A stretch of 64,000 nt of DNA from positions 2,914,001 to 2,978,000 of the forward strand of contig NZ_CP073766.1 of the NCBI RefSeq assembly GCF_018255755.1, written 5' to 3'. Source of the DNA: Chitinophaga sp. HK235. Its GTDB lineage: Bacteria; Bacteroidota; Bacteroidia; Chitinophagales; Chitinophagaceae. The position numbers and the translations under genes are program-made. The notes under the pieces are model-generated. The model saw only the letters and a list, made by a program, of their open reading frames with translations, made no database searches and had not been told where the DNA came from. Below are positions 1-7,717 of this stretch, piece after piece (positions within the stretch are counted from its first letter, which is position 1; every line of letters starts with the position of its first letter).

Positions 1-694
1 CATTTTTGCCCAACAAACTTTTCACGGTATCATTCAGATGTCCGGGTGTCACAAATAACATTTCAGCATAATCTGACACCTGCGTTTTCTCGAGGAAATG
101 CTGATCTACCAGTACCTTAAACTGGCGTGTCATATTATACTGGGAATTCTCCGCATTCAGCCAGACAGTGGTAGGTTCGGATATACGTCCACAGGCAATC
201 ACAAAGGCGTTGAGCACGTTGCGGATCACCGCTTCCTTCCGTAGTTTGTCGCCCTGATATTCTTTGAGCAGCAGGCCGGCATAACCCATCAGTTCTTCCA
301 GCTGCTCTTCATTCAACGGTATCAGGCCGGAGTTAAATACACAACGCCAGCAGCTCACTACACCCTGCATCTCCGGCACGAGGAAATCCGGTGAAAAAAA
401 AATATTAATCATCTCTACGTCCGCATCCATATCATGCTGATGGACCTGGTCTGGCTCCATCAGCATGATAGCGGGCGCAGTCACTTTATATTGTTTAAAA
501 TCAATAGACTGCCGGATAGCACCTTTGAGCAGTATATCAATACTATAACCATTATGTCGGTGCGGTAACCCCATCTCCCGGCATTCCATCTCATACCCTT
601 TCATTTCTCCAATGAAAAAAGGCATTCCTGCGATACAATCTTCCAGGCGGTATAATGGTATCTCTGCTATGCGTCCTGCTTTTGTTACTTCCAT
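1..694 (-). CDS. AraC-family transcriptional regulator (3' part outside window)
   Basis: Reading leftward from the ATG at 694 gives an open frame of 231 codons that runs off the window edge. The N-terminal two thirds fit the cupin-like sensor domain of AraC regulators: the motif PHRHNGYSIDILLKG and, about 35 residues on, EPDQVHQHD. The end (TRQFKVLVDQHFLEKTQVSDYAEMLF, here abbreviated by its ends) is the start of the AraC helix-turn-helix region, with the typical TPGHLNDTVK second-helix pattern just before the edge. It probably binds a small ligand and controls a neighbouring operon outside the window. The DNA-binding domain is incomplete only because the window stops. Target genes cannot be inferred. 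The 22 nt between it and the next leftward gene suggest possible co-transcription with the mutS2-like gene, which lies upstream. Confidence 0.8.
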   Translation of the reverse strand, partial: MEVTKAGRIAEIPLYRLEDCIAGMPFFIGEMKGYEMECREMGLPHRHNGYSIDILLKGAIRQSIDFKQYKVTAPAIMLMEPDQVHQHDMDADVEMINIFFSPDFLVPEMQGVVSCWRCVFNSGLIPLNEEQLEELMGYAGLLLKEYQGDKLRKEAVIRNVLNAFVIACGRISEPTTVWLNAENSQYNMTRQFKVLVDQHFLEKTQVSDYAEMLFVTPGHLNDTVKSLLGKN

Positions 695-716
695 GATTTA
701 AACATTTATGAAGTTA

Positions 717-2837
717 TCAGTCAACCGATTCTGTCGGCTTCTCCTGTACTACCACCAGGTCGCTCAACTTCACGTTGATCGGAATATTACCCAGCTGTAC
801 AATGCCGCGTTTGTCACGGATCTCTATCAGGCGACCTACCTGGCGATTGGTCAGTATTTTCACCTGATCACCCACCTGACATTGACCGCCTACCTCCTCA
901 AACTTATCCTGCACCTTTTTATTGTGCTTTTCATTGATCTGTTTTTCGCGGCGGCGGAACAGCAGTATTTCTGCTTGTTTCATCACCTTTTCTTTTTCAT
1001 TGCTGTCGTTGGCACGTTTCCATTCCACCACTACCTGCTTCAGCTTGCGCTCCATGTCTTTCAGATAGGTCAGGTCAGCTTCCTTGATCTGGTTCTGCAG
1101 TTTCATGAAAGTGATCTGCTGGTGTTTTTTCTCTTTATCAGCCAGTATTTCGTACTCGCGTTTCAGTTTTTCGTTTTCCTTCAACAGCTTTTGCAGATCT
1201 TTTTCTTTGGCCTCCACTTTTTGCAGGTCCTGTTCTGCCTTGTTGAGCAACTTATCCAGCTGGAAGTGCCCTTCATCCACCAGCTTTTTGGCGCGGGCGA
1301 TGAGCGCGGGATGAAGACCGATACGCTCAGCAATGGAGAAGGTGTAGGAACTACCAGGTTTACCGATCATCAGTTTGTACATGGGCATCAGGGTTTCTTC
1401 GTTGAATCCCATAGCTCCGTTGATGATTCCTTTTACCTTGTTGGCCATCACCTTCAGGTTAAGATAGTGGGTGGTCACAATACCGAAGGAATGTTTTTTG
1501 GCCAGTTCTTCCATGATCACCTCAGCAAAAGCACCGCCCAGATTGGGATCAGAACCACTTCCCAGCTCGTCGATGAAGAACAGGGTCCTGCCATTGGCAT
1601 TCTCCATAAAATATTTCATGTTCTTCAGGTGTGAGCTATAGGTACTCAGTTCAAATTCCAGTGACTGTGTATCACCGATATGGATCATCAGCTGTTTGAA
1701 AATACCCAGCTGGGAAGACGGATGTACCGGCACGAGCAGTCCGGATTGCAGCATCAGCTGTATCAGGCCTACTGTTTTGAGAGTCACCGTTTTACCACCG
1801 GCGTTAGGACCGCTGATTACGAGGATATGCGCGTCTTTGTCCAGGCTGATATTCACCGGGATGGTGGGCTTATTATTCTGACGGTTATATATTAATAACA
1901 GCGGATGATATGCCTGTACCAGGTGCAGTTGTGCCTGTGGCACCACAGATGGGTAGTTGGCATCCATGTCCAGCGCCAGTTTGGCTTTGGCCCGGATAAA
2001 ATCGTAGGTACCCAGGATCTCGTGATAGCCGTTGAGCAACACTTTATAGGCGCTCAGGGAGGCAGTCATCGCTTTCAGGATACGGTATACTTCGCGTCCT
2101 TCTTCCCTTTCGAGCGACTGGATATCATTATTCAGTTCGATCGTTTCTTCGGGTTCGAGGAAGGCGGTTTTACGGGTGTCAGACTCACCGTGGATGATAC
2201 CTTTTACCATCCGTTTGTTTTCGGCGTAGATGGCCACTACCCTTCTGCCGTTCAGGAAGGCTTCTTCCTGGTCGGCCAGATAGTTGAGTTTCTGCAGTTT
2301 CTGCAGAATGCGGTCAAATACGCGGCGCAGTTCTGTCCGCTTACGGAACAGGGCGGTCCGGATACGGGACAGTTCAGGGGAGGCATTGTCACGCACCTGT
2401 CCGGTTTCGTCCAGTACCTCGTCAATAATGGCGGAGACCTTTTTCTCGTAATAGGTGTCATTGATCACCTCAGCCAGGCCGCTGTACTGAATTCGGCGAT
2501 CGTGGTCAAAAAAGCGGAAAATGCTATGCATGCTTTCCGCCAGTCTGCGCAGGTTCATCGCCTGTTCCCCTGTCAGATAGGCCCCCTCGATCTCCAGCAT
2601 ACGCAGTTCAGTATGCAGGTTCAGTACATGATCATTGGGAAAATGCTCCTGCATCAGTATCAGCTGTTTAAATTCATGAGCCTGTTGCAGGGCGGCTTTT
2701 ACGTAATCTATATGCGTGTGCAGGCGGAGGTTCACGGCTTTCTGATAGCCCAGCTCCGTTTTACAATGTAACTGGAGCAATGCCTGTACTTTATCGAATT
2801 CCAACTGCATCAACGCAGATTCAGGAAAATATTTCAA
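717..2837 (-). CDS. MutS2-like ATPase without Smr domain
   Basis: 706 aa. The N-terminal half has the MutS2 core and clamp helices (charged coiled-coil segments around residues 140-260). The ATPase follows, with Walker A GPNAGGKT near residue 342 and Walker B FFIDELGSGSDP near residue 415, then a long basic coiled coil (about 510-630) and a small beta-rich KOW-like segment at the C-terminus. Full MutS2 proteins are usually close to 780-800 aa and end in an Smr nuclease domain; here the chain stops after the KOW-like part. MutS2 proteins act on recombination intermediates or collided ribosomes, not in canonical mismatch repair; which role applies here is not visible. The start is the first ATG, with a 650-nt upstream gap that probably contains the left prophage junction. 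Confidence 0.88.
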   Translation of the reverse strand: MKYFPESALMQLEFDKVQALLQLHCKTELGYQKAVNLRLHTHIDYVKAALQQAHEFKQLILMQEHFPNDHVLNLHTELRMLEIEGAYLTGEQAMNLRRLAESMHSIFRFFDHDRRIQYSGLAEVINDTYYEKKVSAIIDEVLDETGQVRDNASPELSRIRTALFRKRTELRRVFDRILQKLQKLNYLADQEEAFLNGRRVVAIYAENKRMVKGIIHGESDTRKTAFLEPEETIELNNDIQSLEREEGREVYRILKAMTASLSAYKVLLNGYHEILGTYDFIRAKAKLALDMDANYPSVVPQAQLHLVQAYHPLLLIYNRQNNKPTIPVNISLDKDAHILVISGPNAGGKTVTLKTVGLIQLMLQSGLLVPVHPSSQLGIFKQLMIHIGDTQSLEFELSTYSSHLKNMKYFMENANGRTLFFIDELGSGSDPNLGGAFAEVIMEELAKKHSFGIVTTHYLNLKVMANKVKGIINGAMGFNEETLMPMYKLMIGKPGSSYTFSIAERIGLHPALIARAKKLVDEGHFQLDKLLNKAEQDLQKVEAKEKDLQKLLKENEKLKREYEILADKEKKHQQITFMKLQNQIKEADLTYLKDMERKLKQVVVEWKRANDSNEKEKVMKQAEILLFRRREKQINEKHNKKVQDKFEEVGGQCQVGDQVKILTNRQVGRLIEIRDKRGIVQLGNIPINVKLSDLVVVQEKPTESVD

Positions 2838-3213
2838 GTGATTATATATTTAATTGAACGGCACAAACTTACAACAACAGAAGTTAGCTGCCTGTTAAAA
2901 AGAAACGGCCATCGGCTTACGCCGGAGCCAATAAATAATACATAAGTATGCTGCTACGCTATGCACTGGTAGCTGCTGGTGAAGAAGATGCTGGGAAAAG
3001 TTATTAATTCTTTCTCATCGGTTTTGTCATTATACTATCCATAGTATCCGGTTGCCCGGTTTTTCTATATTGTTGCTGCTGACTGCTTTTTTGAGGGCTT
3101 TCAGGGCCCTGATGGGTACCTTCTGGCTACAAAAGAATGTTAAAGTTAAAAACTTTGAACGCGTTTTAAAAGATCTCAATACCACATTGTTTTTGAAGTG
3201 GTCACTAAACGCA

Positions 3214-3233
3214 TTATGACTATTTTTATGACT
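3214..3233 (+). repeat. Left copy of TTATGACT-N4-TTATGACT
   Basis: Two direct TTATGACT octamers 12 nt apart with spacer ATTT. The same arrangement with spacer AAAA is found at 38758-38777 beside the integrase start. Tandem short direct repeats flanking attP are typical of arm-type integrase sites, so this is a candidate arm site near attL. Function is inferred from position only. Confidence 0.4.
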
Positions 3234-3469
3234 TATTTCTGTAGTTCAAAAAGTGAACAAAGCTACAAAATTTAACAATTCTCTGCAAAGATAAATTAAT
3301 GGGTTTCTTAATATTAATACTGCAGCCCGGTGTTACTTACTCTTTGCTAGCAGGTCCATGTCTGGAACTATGTTGGGAATGACAGGAATAATTTATTCCA
3401 ATTTACCCAGCTACATCTTATATTTCGATTTAAAGAATCTCCCAGGATGGACTTCCAGCGAAGGGATAC

Positions 3470-3492
3470 AAATGCTAAATTACTTAGCATTT
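3470..3492. terminator. Inverted repeat after the XRE gene
   Basis: A perfect 9-nt palindrome, AAATGCTAA-ATTAC-TTAGCATTT, begins 2 nt after the stop of the leftward XRE gene. It could be a weak terminator or a binding site; there is no clear T-run. Confidence 0.4.
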
Positions 3493-3493
3493 A

Positions 3494-3739
3494 CTACATA
3501 TAACTCACTGTCCAAGGATATAAATGTGCTAAAGTTATATTCAAAGCGGTGGCAATAAGGATCAGGTTGGATATTTGAAAATCCACGAGACCATTCTCAT
3601 AGCTACTTATTGTTGTAGATGGAATTCCTGTCGCAATCTCCAGATCCACCTGGGTCCATCCTCGTGCCTCACGATAAAACTTTATTTTCTGCCCGACGGC
3701 TAAGAGTACTAACGCCTTCTGTTCCTCCGTAAATTTCAT
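3494..3739 (-). CDS. Small XRE-family helix-turn-helix protein
   Basis: 81 aa. Residues 14-70 carry the XRE pattern: IKFYREARGWTQVDLEIATG then the recognition helix STTISSYENG and the LxxLIxIATALNITLAHL C-terminal helices. This single domain binds DNA, usually as a dimer, with no sensor domain attached. It lies at the left end of the element, leftward, and upstream of it the structured RNA and receiver gene are transcribed in the other direction, so it may regulate that divergent unit. Whether it belongs to the prophage or the host depends on the unresolved left junction. The cI-like repressor of the phage is a different gene at 36463. Confidence 0.8.
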   Translation of the reverse strand: MKFTEEQKALVLLAVGQKIKFYREARGWTQVDLEIATGIPSTTISSYENGLVDFQISNLILIATALNITLAHLYPWTVSYM

Positions 3740-3795
3740 GGCCAGAAATTGAAGTATTACTGGCGACTAAAAATTAGTGAATTCGCTAAGTCTAG

Positions 3796-3824
3796 TTTGA
3801 AATTGTTATATTCGTTTATCTTTG
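3796..3824 (+). promoter_or_regulatory. Promoter of stable-RNA type
   Basis: TTTG at 3796-3799 and TATCTTTG at 3817-3824 fit the Bacteroidota -33/-7 consensus (TTTG, TAnnTTTG), although the 17-nt spacing is at the short end. The bases after the -7 box read TTTGCACTCCCAAAA, identical to the start region of the tRNA-Arg promoter in this window (58896-58928, opposite strand). This points to a strong, stable-RNA-like promoter for the element that follows. Confidence 0.6.
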
Positions 3825-3829
3825 CACTC

Positions 3830-4033
3830 CCAAAAGGATTTTTGCAGAGGCATCGCTGTTTTGACTGGTCCTGTCGCCAAATATACCGGTACCAGACTCA
3901 ACGGTGAGGCCCGCGTGTTATTGCGCGGGCTCTTTCGTAGTACGTCTACCGGTTGTGGCGACAGGAGGCGGAAAGGTTAGGGTCCGCGCATCTTTTTTAT
4001 GGCTCTGCGCGGTATTGTAAACAATTTTTCCCA
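3830..4033 (+). ncRNA. Structured RNA / leader upstream of receiver gene
   Basis: About 200 nt without a gene, preceded by a tRNA-like promoter. A closing stem pairs CCTGTCGCCA (3868-3879 area) with TGGCGACAGG (3957-3967 area). Inside it ACCGGTA can pair with TACCGGT and GAC with GTC, and the apex holds a GC-rich hairpin GCCCGCG/CGCGGGC followed by a short T-rich tract. Further on CCGCGCA/TGCGCGG forms another stem, and ATTGT/ACAAT followed by T's lies just before the coding start. CTGGT and ACCAG could form an alternative hairpin that competes with the long stem, as in attenuators. I do not recognise a known family; it lacks the SRP GGAAGCAG loop and a tmRNA ends signature. It may be an independent ncRNA or a regulatory 5' leader. 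Confidence 0.5.
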
Positions 4034-4035
4034 AA

Positions 4036-4443
4036 ATGACCATGCAGCAAAAGCCGTACAAAAAACTCCTTTGGGTTGATGACGACCCCTTTTTTCTGAG
4101 TTGGATAGTCCCCCAAGTAGTTATCCCACATGATTTTATTGTCGACCCTTTCTTAAATGCCAAGTATGCCCTTGCCGTTTGGGAGACTGCCAGCCCGGAT
4201 ATAATCCTGACCAATCTGGTAATGCCCAAAATGTGTGGACTGGAATTTATCGCTACTCTTCGGCTCCAGGGCTATTCCAGTCCAATCGTAGTGGTTTCCA
4301 ACCGATTTGGTGAAGAGCAGGCTGCCTTGGACGCTGGAGCAGACCGGTTTATCTCTAAAGTAGGAATAAACGGAGAAATAATTGTATCAGCATTATCGCC
4401 GTTTTTTAAAGACTATCCAGTTAAGCAAAACTGGTATTCATAA
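4036..4443 (+). CDS. Single-domain receiver protein with Asn at the phospho-acceptor site
   Basis: 135 aa, a single CheY-like fold. The acidic pocket (LLWVDDDP, D15-D17), the conserved Ser (VVVS, S88) and the Lys (ADRFISK, K108) are all present. The phospho-acceptor position, expected in the pattern PDxxLxDxxMP, reads PDIILTNLVMPKM, so the acceptor Asp is Asn (N60). It therefore probably cannot be phosphorylated on the usual residue and is a pseudo-receiver that may bind a partner constitutively. There is no output domain. It follows the structured RNA directly and is followed by a 38-aa membrane peptide. Single-domain receivers are common in this group of bacteria, so it may be host or cargo. 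Confidence 0.85.
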   Translation: MTMQQKPYKKLLWVDDDPFFLSWIVPQVVIPHDFIVDPFLNAKYALAVWETASPDIILTNLVMPKMCGLEFIATLRLQGYSSPIVVVSNRFGEEQAALDAGADRFISKVGINGEIIVSALSPFFKDYPVKQNWYS

Positions 4444-4489
4444 TCCTTCATAGCGCCCTGGATCTCCATCCGGGGTAAATTTTTAAACA

Positions 4490-4606
4490 ATGAATCCAGA
4501 CGATAACGATATATTACACAACCTGTGGATGGCTGTATTTGTATTTGCTATTGTAGGTATAATGCTATTGGTGTTTATTGGGCTCGCGGAGCAGATAGGG
4601 AAATAA
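4490..4606 (+). CDS. Small membrane peptide (38 aa)
   Basis: ATG at 4490, 38 codons. The N-terminus is acidic and polar (MNPDDNDILHN), followed by one strongly hydrophobic helix (residues 14-32, VFVFAIVGIMLLVFIGLA) and a short QIGK tail. It starts 47 nt after the receiver gene and on the same strand, so both may share a transcript. Function unknown; single-helix peptides of this size often modulate membrane partners or are toxins, but nothing here decides this. Confidence 0.5.
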   Translation: MNPDDNDILHNLWMAVFVFAIVGIMLLVFIGLAEQIGK

Positions 4607-4708
4607 AAAACCGCCCTGGAAAGAGCGGCCTGGTTGTTTATGGTTAATTACGAAATTATAAACTATAAACGCGCATGGTAGCGAAAAGGTACTATCCTCC
4701 TACAAAAA

Positions 4709-4732
4709 AATCCGCTCCAGGTAGAGCGGATT
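4709..4732. terminator. Bidirectional terminator at the end of the late operon
   Basis: Perfect stem AATCCGCTC / GAGCGGATT with a 6-nt loop, flanked by an A-run on the left and T-run on the right, so it can stop transcription in both directions. It lies between the phage lysis genes (leftward) and the receiver/peptide unit (rightward). Confidence 0.8.
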
Positions 4733-4861
4733 TTTGCATTATATTGAAAAACAAAACCCACCAAGAATAGTGGGTATATATATATTGTTATGTGATATTT
4801 GAAAATAAATTCCGACCAATACAAATCTATGTGATCAGTACGCAGCGTATATGCGTTGTGG

Positions 4862-5311
4862 TTAAATGCATAAAAAGCCTTTCATGCTTGCAATCTTCCT
4901 GGTACGCCTATAAACACCATCCCCTTCTCGGCTTCCGCCACTATTCGTGTTACCTTCTATAGTGTCGATCACATCGCCGCGAACAGCTACAACAAAGCCA
5001 GTGTGTCCAGCTCCTTTCCCATAATCCATAATAAATATGTCACCTGCCGCCGGGGTCTGTACACGGAGCCCGGGACGTTCGTTCCACTGGTAAAGGACAC
5101 CTCCCGTACACTTTAAAGGGTTGGCCACCTTCTGCGCTATTGCTGCCTGTTGCACACACCAGTAGACAAAGGCCATACACCAGCTGTAACCGGCAGGGAG
5201 GCCAACACTTTTAAGATACTTTTCTACAGCAGGGCCATCGTTTTTACCGGTAGCCTCCCGTACCCCTTCCTGCGAAAGTGCGATCTGCATTGCTTCTAAG
5301 CCTATAGCCAT
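4862..5311 (-). CDS. Endolysin, CHAP-type amidase/peptidase
   Basis: 149 aa, last gene of the late operon. The chain has the Cys motif GYSWCMAFVYWC (catalytic Cys near residue 45), a GHTGFVVA motif with the His near residue 103 and EGNTN after it, the Cys-His-Asn/Glu order of CHAP/NlpC-P60-like peptidoglycan hydrolases found in phages (TIGR02594-like). It would cut cell-wall peptides or the amide bond at the end of infection. There is no signal peptide, so export depends on the holin. It overlaps the upstream spanin-like gene by 10 nt. Confidence 0.85.
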   Translation of the reverse strand: MAIGLEAMQIALSQEGVREATGKNDGPAVEKYLKSVGLPAGYSWCMAFVYWCVQQAAIAQKVANPLKCTGGVLYQWNERPGLRVQTPAAGDIFIMDYGKGAGHTGFVVAVRGDVIDTIEGNTNSGGSREGDGVYRRTRKIASMKGFLCI

Positions 5312-6171
5312 GGTATTAACTTTTTAACTTTTAAGAATATGCCCAACCCAAGCACTACGCAGATAACACCATGGACAACCCAGTGCTTTACTATTTCTGT
5401 CTGTTGTTCTGCTATGGTAACCTGCTGCTGGCTGATCTTTTTGTCTCTATCGGAAAGCTCCTTAACGTGTGCGGCTTCCTGTTCCTGTAGCTTTTTCTGT
5501 AGTTGGGCAATTAATTCCAGTTCCGCGTAGCTCCGGACCGGATATGGAGCCGGCACAGTATCCGGCTTACACGGTTGATAGGCGTGCTGCAGACTATCTA
5601 CGGCAGTAAGCAACCCAACCACCTGCCGTGTCAATCTGGTTACCAGGTCTGTGCACTGCCGGCCGATGCTGTCTGCCGCATATTGCCTAGCCTGTTCAAG
5701 CCGGCGCGCCACACTATCTCCGGCCTCTTTGGCAAGTCGGATATCGCTGGTATAATCCCGATTGCCTGCCGGCTTATACTGTGGGATCTTTCCAGCACTA
5801 TCCGGAACACATGGGAAGTATCGCGCAGAGAGCACTGCGAAGCTATCCGGATGTTGTATAAATACCTGTCTGGCCTTCGGGATTGTAACGCAGCTGGAGA
5901 GGAAGGTTGCCACCATTAAAACAGCAGCTACCTTTGTTCCATTATTCGTGTAGTCCTGCCCGTTACCGAGTACCATCCCAATAGCCTTCAACACAGCAGG
6001 AATAAATGTTAAAACGGATAATATTCTTGCAAGGGTACTATCTGGGAATCCCCAGGTACTAACCAATTGCCCTACTGCTGGAACTATAAATATTATCGCA
6101 TTACTTAGCCGGCGATACCACAGTGGCGCCGGTCTTTCAAGTTGGCTTAAGCCTATTTTAGTTTCTGCCAT
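5302..6171 (-). CDS. Holin-like N-terminus fused to a unimolecular-spanin-like protein
   Basis: From ATG 6171 the protein has 289 aa. Residues 20-70 contain hydrophobic segments (SNAIIFIVPAVGQLV, ILSVLTFIPAVLKAIG). Then comes a hydrophobic stretch ending in the lipobox LSSC (VAAVLMVATFLSSC), a charged coiled-coil region, and a C-terminal transmembrane helix (VVHGVICVVLGLGIF) with a KVKK anchor. Lipobox + periplasmic coiled coil + C-terminal helix is the topology of u-spanins, which fuse outer and inner membranes in lysis. An in-frame ATG at 5976 (MVLGNGQDY) would give a separate lipoprotein precursor with a 29-residue signal. So the locus may make two products from two starts. It overlaps both the holin-like gene and the endolysin. 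Confidence 0.6.
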   Translation of the reverse strand: MAETKIGLSQLERPAPLWYRRLSNAIIFIVPAVGQLVSTWGFPDSTLARILSVLTFIPAVLKAIGMVLGNGQDYTNNGTKVAAVLMVATFLSSCVTIPKARQVFIQHPDSFAVLSARYFPCVPDSAGKIPQYKPAGNRDYTSDIRLAKEAGDSVARRLEQARQYAADSIGRQCTDLVTRLTRQVVGLLTAVDSLQHAYQPCKPDTVPAPYPVRSYAELELIAQLQKKLQEQEAAHVKELSDRDKKISQQQVTIAEQQTEIVKHWVVHGVICVVLGLGIFLKVKKLIPWL

Positions 6172-6352
6172 CTTTTTTGTTTTTACGTTCGTAATAAGCT
6201 TTCCCCGCCAATCCCATGTAGCCCCCAACAAAACCGACGATGGCAGCAACTATTATTTTAGCAACTGCATCTACTAATGCTGGAGGAATAGTAAGGCCGG
6301 TAACAAAAGCTGGTATGTATCCGCTTACAAAGGCGATGAGGTTTGTTTTCAT
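6158..6352 (-). CDS. Small hydrophobic protein, probable holin
   Basis: 64 aa with two hydrophobic helices (about residues 5-22 and 30-50, the second rich in Gly/Ala/Val) and a charged C-terminus (YYERKNKKDGRN). Size, topology and position directly before the spanin-like and endolysin genes fit a holin, the protein that permeabilises the inner membrane at lysis. Overlaps the next gene by 14 nt. Sequence family not recognised. Confidence 0.6.
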   Translation of the reverse strand: MKTNLIAFVSGYIPAFVTGLTIPPALVDAVAKIIVAAIVGFVGGYMGLAGKAYYERKNKKDGRN

Positions 6353-6361
6353 GTTGGCGGT

Positions 6362-7717
6362 TTAATATGGATCTTTAATTTCCCATGCAACAGTGCAACC
6401 CATAACGGTATTAACACCAATCTTAAAACTAGTACCAGCTGTACGAGAGATAACACCAGCGGTTATTCCTGCAGCACCGGATTGCACTGTTAAGAAAATT
6501 CTGCTATTTGCAGTTACGGCTGTTGTATTTACAACTACATTATTTACATCGGCGGCTATTGTAGCCAATCCCATTTTTGCGGCCGGTCCACCTTCCATAA
6601 CCCCAAAACCGTTGTCTGCGCGGAATATACCCTGTACCTTCGCAATGCCATTTGTGGGAATAATTGCAACACTGCCATCTGTCGCCCAGAGCATTTGTCC
6701 TTTAAGCAGGTTGTCTGTACCAACATAAGACATTATACCACCTACACCAGGTGCTGCATAAATATTCATACTACCAGGATAAACTTTATTAAGGTTGCCG
6801 GTGACTGTGATCTGTCCGGTAAAGTAACCATTCCCTGCTACGTGTAGCTTGTCAGTTGGTGCGGTTATCCCGATGCCCACGTTCCCTGTAATGCTACTAT
6901 ATATATCGCTACCGCTGGCAGTCCACAGATTCGGCTGCCAGCTACCGACACCAGCGCCATCTGATGTGAACACTTTACCATCTCCAGGATTACCACCTAC
7001 TACCTGTAATTGGTTACTTACTACAACTTTGCCGGTGGTCCCTGCAGTAGTGATGCCTGCACCTGTTTTAAGGTTTATGTTGGCATCTGTGCGATTGGTA
7101 GCGATATTAAAATCGTTGGCAGTATTTCGCCAGAACAATCCGGAATATGTAGAATCCGCTTCTTTTGCAAAATACAAGGTAGGTGTTTTTGTATCCCCAG
7201 CAGACTGCATAATCTTCACCGATCCTTCACTCTTAATATTTAAGTCCGCGGCATTAACTGGACCTACTTTACTTGCCCATATTGCAGAGCGGTCAGCGGC
7301 GGACCCACCTCCTGCTTCAAAGAGCACGCGATATGACAATAAACCGGCGGAGCTTTTCTCTAAGAATAAGCCAGAATAAGTATTCGTGTAAGTTCTCGTA
7401 CCAACCCCTACATATGGTTTCCCCCAGTTAAATGCAGTATCCGGCAGCAATGTATAGGGTATTTTCCCATTTACATCTACCAGCCCAGAAACAGCAGCTA
7501 CATTAAGCAGGAACGGTTGTACTCTTCCTGTTGTACTATTCCGCCCTAATGGAGTGTAACCAGAAGATAAAACGCCGGCTGATGTGCGCATATAGAAGCT
7601 ATCTGCCTTTACGCCATGGTAGTCCCAGTTGTAAGGAGATAAACGCCATTCTGTCTGCGCCCAGGCAGTAGGTGTAATTAAAAGTAAAAACGCAATTAGT
7701 CTTTTGGTATAACGCAT
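6362..7717 (-). CDS. Tail-fibre-like protein with signal peptide
   Basis: 451 aa. The N-terminus is a clear Sec signal peptide: basic MRYTKR, hydrophobic LIAFLLLITP, cleavage motif AWA-Q near residue 21. The rest is rich in Gly, Ala, Thr, Asn and short beta repeats; one segment (ITGNVGIGITAPTDKLHVAG) is the repeat found in many fibre or adhesin shafts. It lies between the virion genes and the lysis genes, the normal place for a receptor-binding fibre. The signal peptide is odd for a virion protein, since it would send it to the periplasm or surface. It may be a fibre whose host-derived N-terminus is retained, or a surface protein made during infection. Confidence 0.6.
   Translation of the reverse strand: MRYTKRLIAFLLLITPTAWAQTEWRLSPYNWDYHGVKADSFYMRTSAGVLSSGYTPLGRNSTTGRVQPFLLNVAAVSGLVDVNGKIPYTLLPDTAFNWGKPYVGVGTRTYTNTYSGLFLEKSSAGLLSYRVLFEAGGGSAADRSAIWASKVGPVNAADLNIKSEGSVKIMQSAGDTKTPTLYFAKEADSTYSGLFWRNTANDFNIATNRTDANINLKTGAGITTAGTTGKVVVSNQLQVVGGNPGDGKVFTSDGAGVGSWQPNLWTASGSDIYSSITGNVGIGITAPTDKLHVAGNGYFTGQITVTGNLNKVYPGSMNIYAAPGVGGIMSYVGTDNLLKGQMLWATDGSVAIIPTNGIAKVQGIFRADNGFGVMEGGPAAKMGLATIAADVNNVVVNTTAVTANSRIFLTVQSGAAGITAGVISRTAGTSFKIGVNTVMGCTVAWEIKDPY

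Larger units (their letters stand above)
2838..3493. other. Intergenic region holding the probable left prophage junction
   Basis: No convincing gene. The longest codon-like stretch is a 35-codon rightward ORF at 3112-3219, which I do not support. The region contains an AT-rich segment at 3131-3160 that resembles one at 38891-38920 (shared AAAGAATG, then TTAAA, TTAAAA and ACTT blocks), and a doubled TTATGACT motif at 3214-3233 that recurs next to the integrase. These two pairs are the best hints to the element boundary. Confidence 0.4.

Noticed and set aside
3112..3219. Rightward 35-codon ORF in the left intergenic region
   Set aside because: Short, no family, overlaps the candidate att motif, and composition is typical of AT-rich non-coding DNA.
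3358..3558. Rightward 66-codon ORF near the XRE gene
   Set aside because: Overlaps the XRE 3' end and its palindrome on the other strand, with no protein-like pattern or promoter.
3830..4033. Identity as SRP RNA, tmRNA or 6S RNA
   Set aside because: The SRP loop motif, the tmRNA tRNA-like ends and a 6S-type long hairpin with central bubble are not visible; left as unassigned structured RNA.
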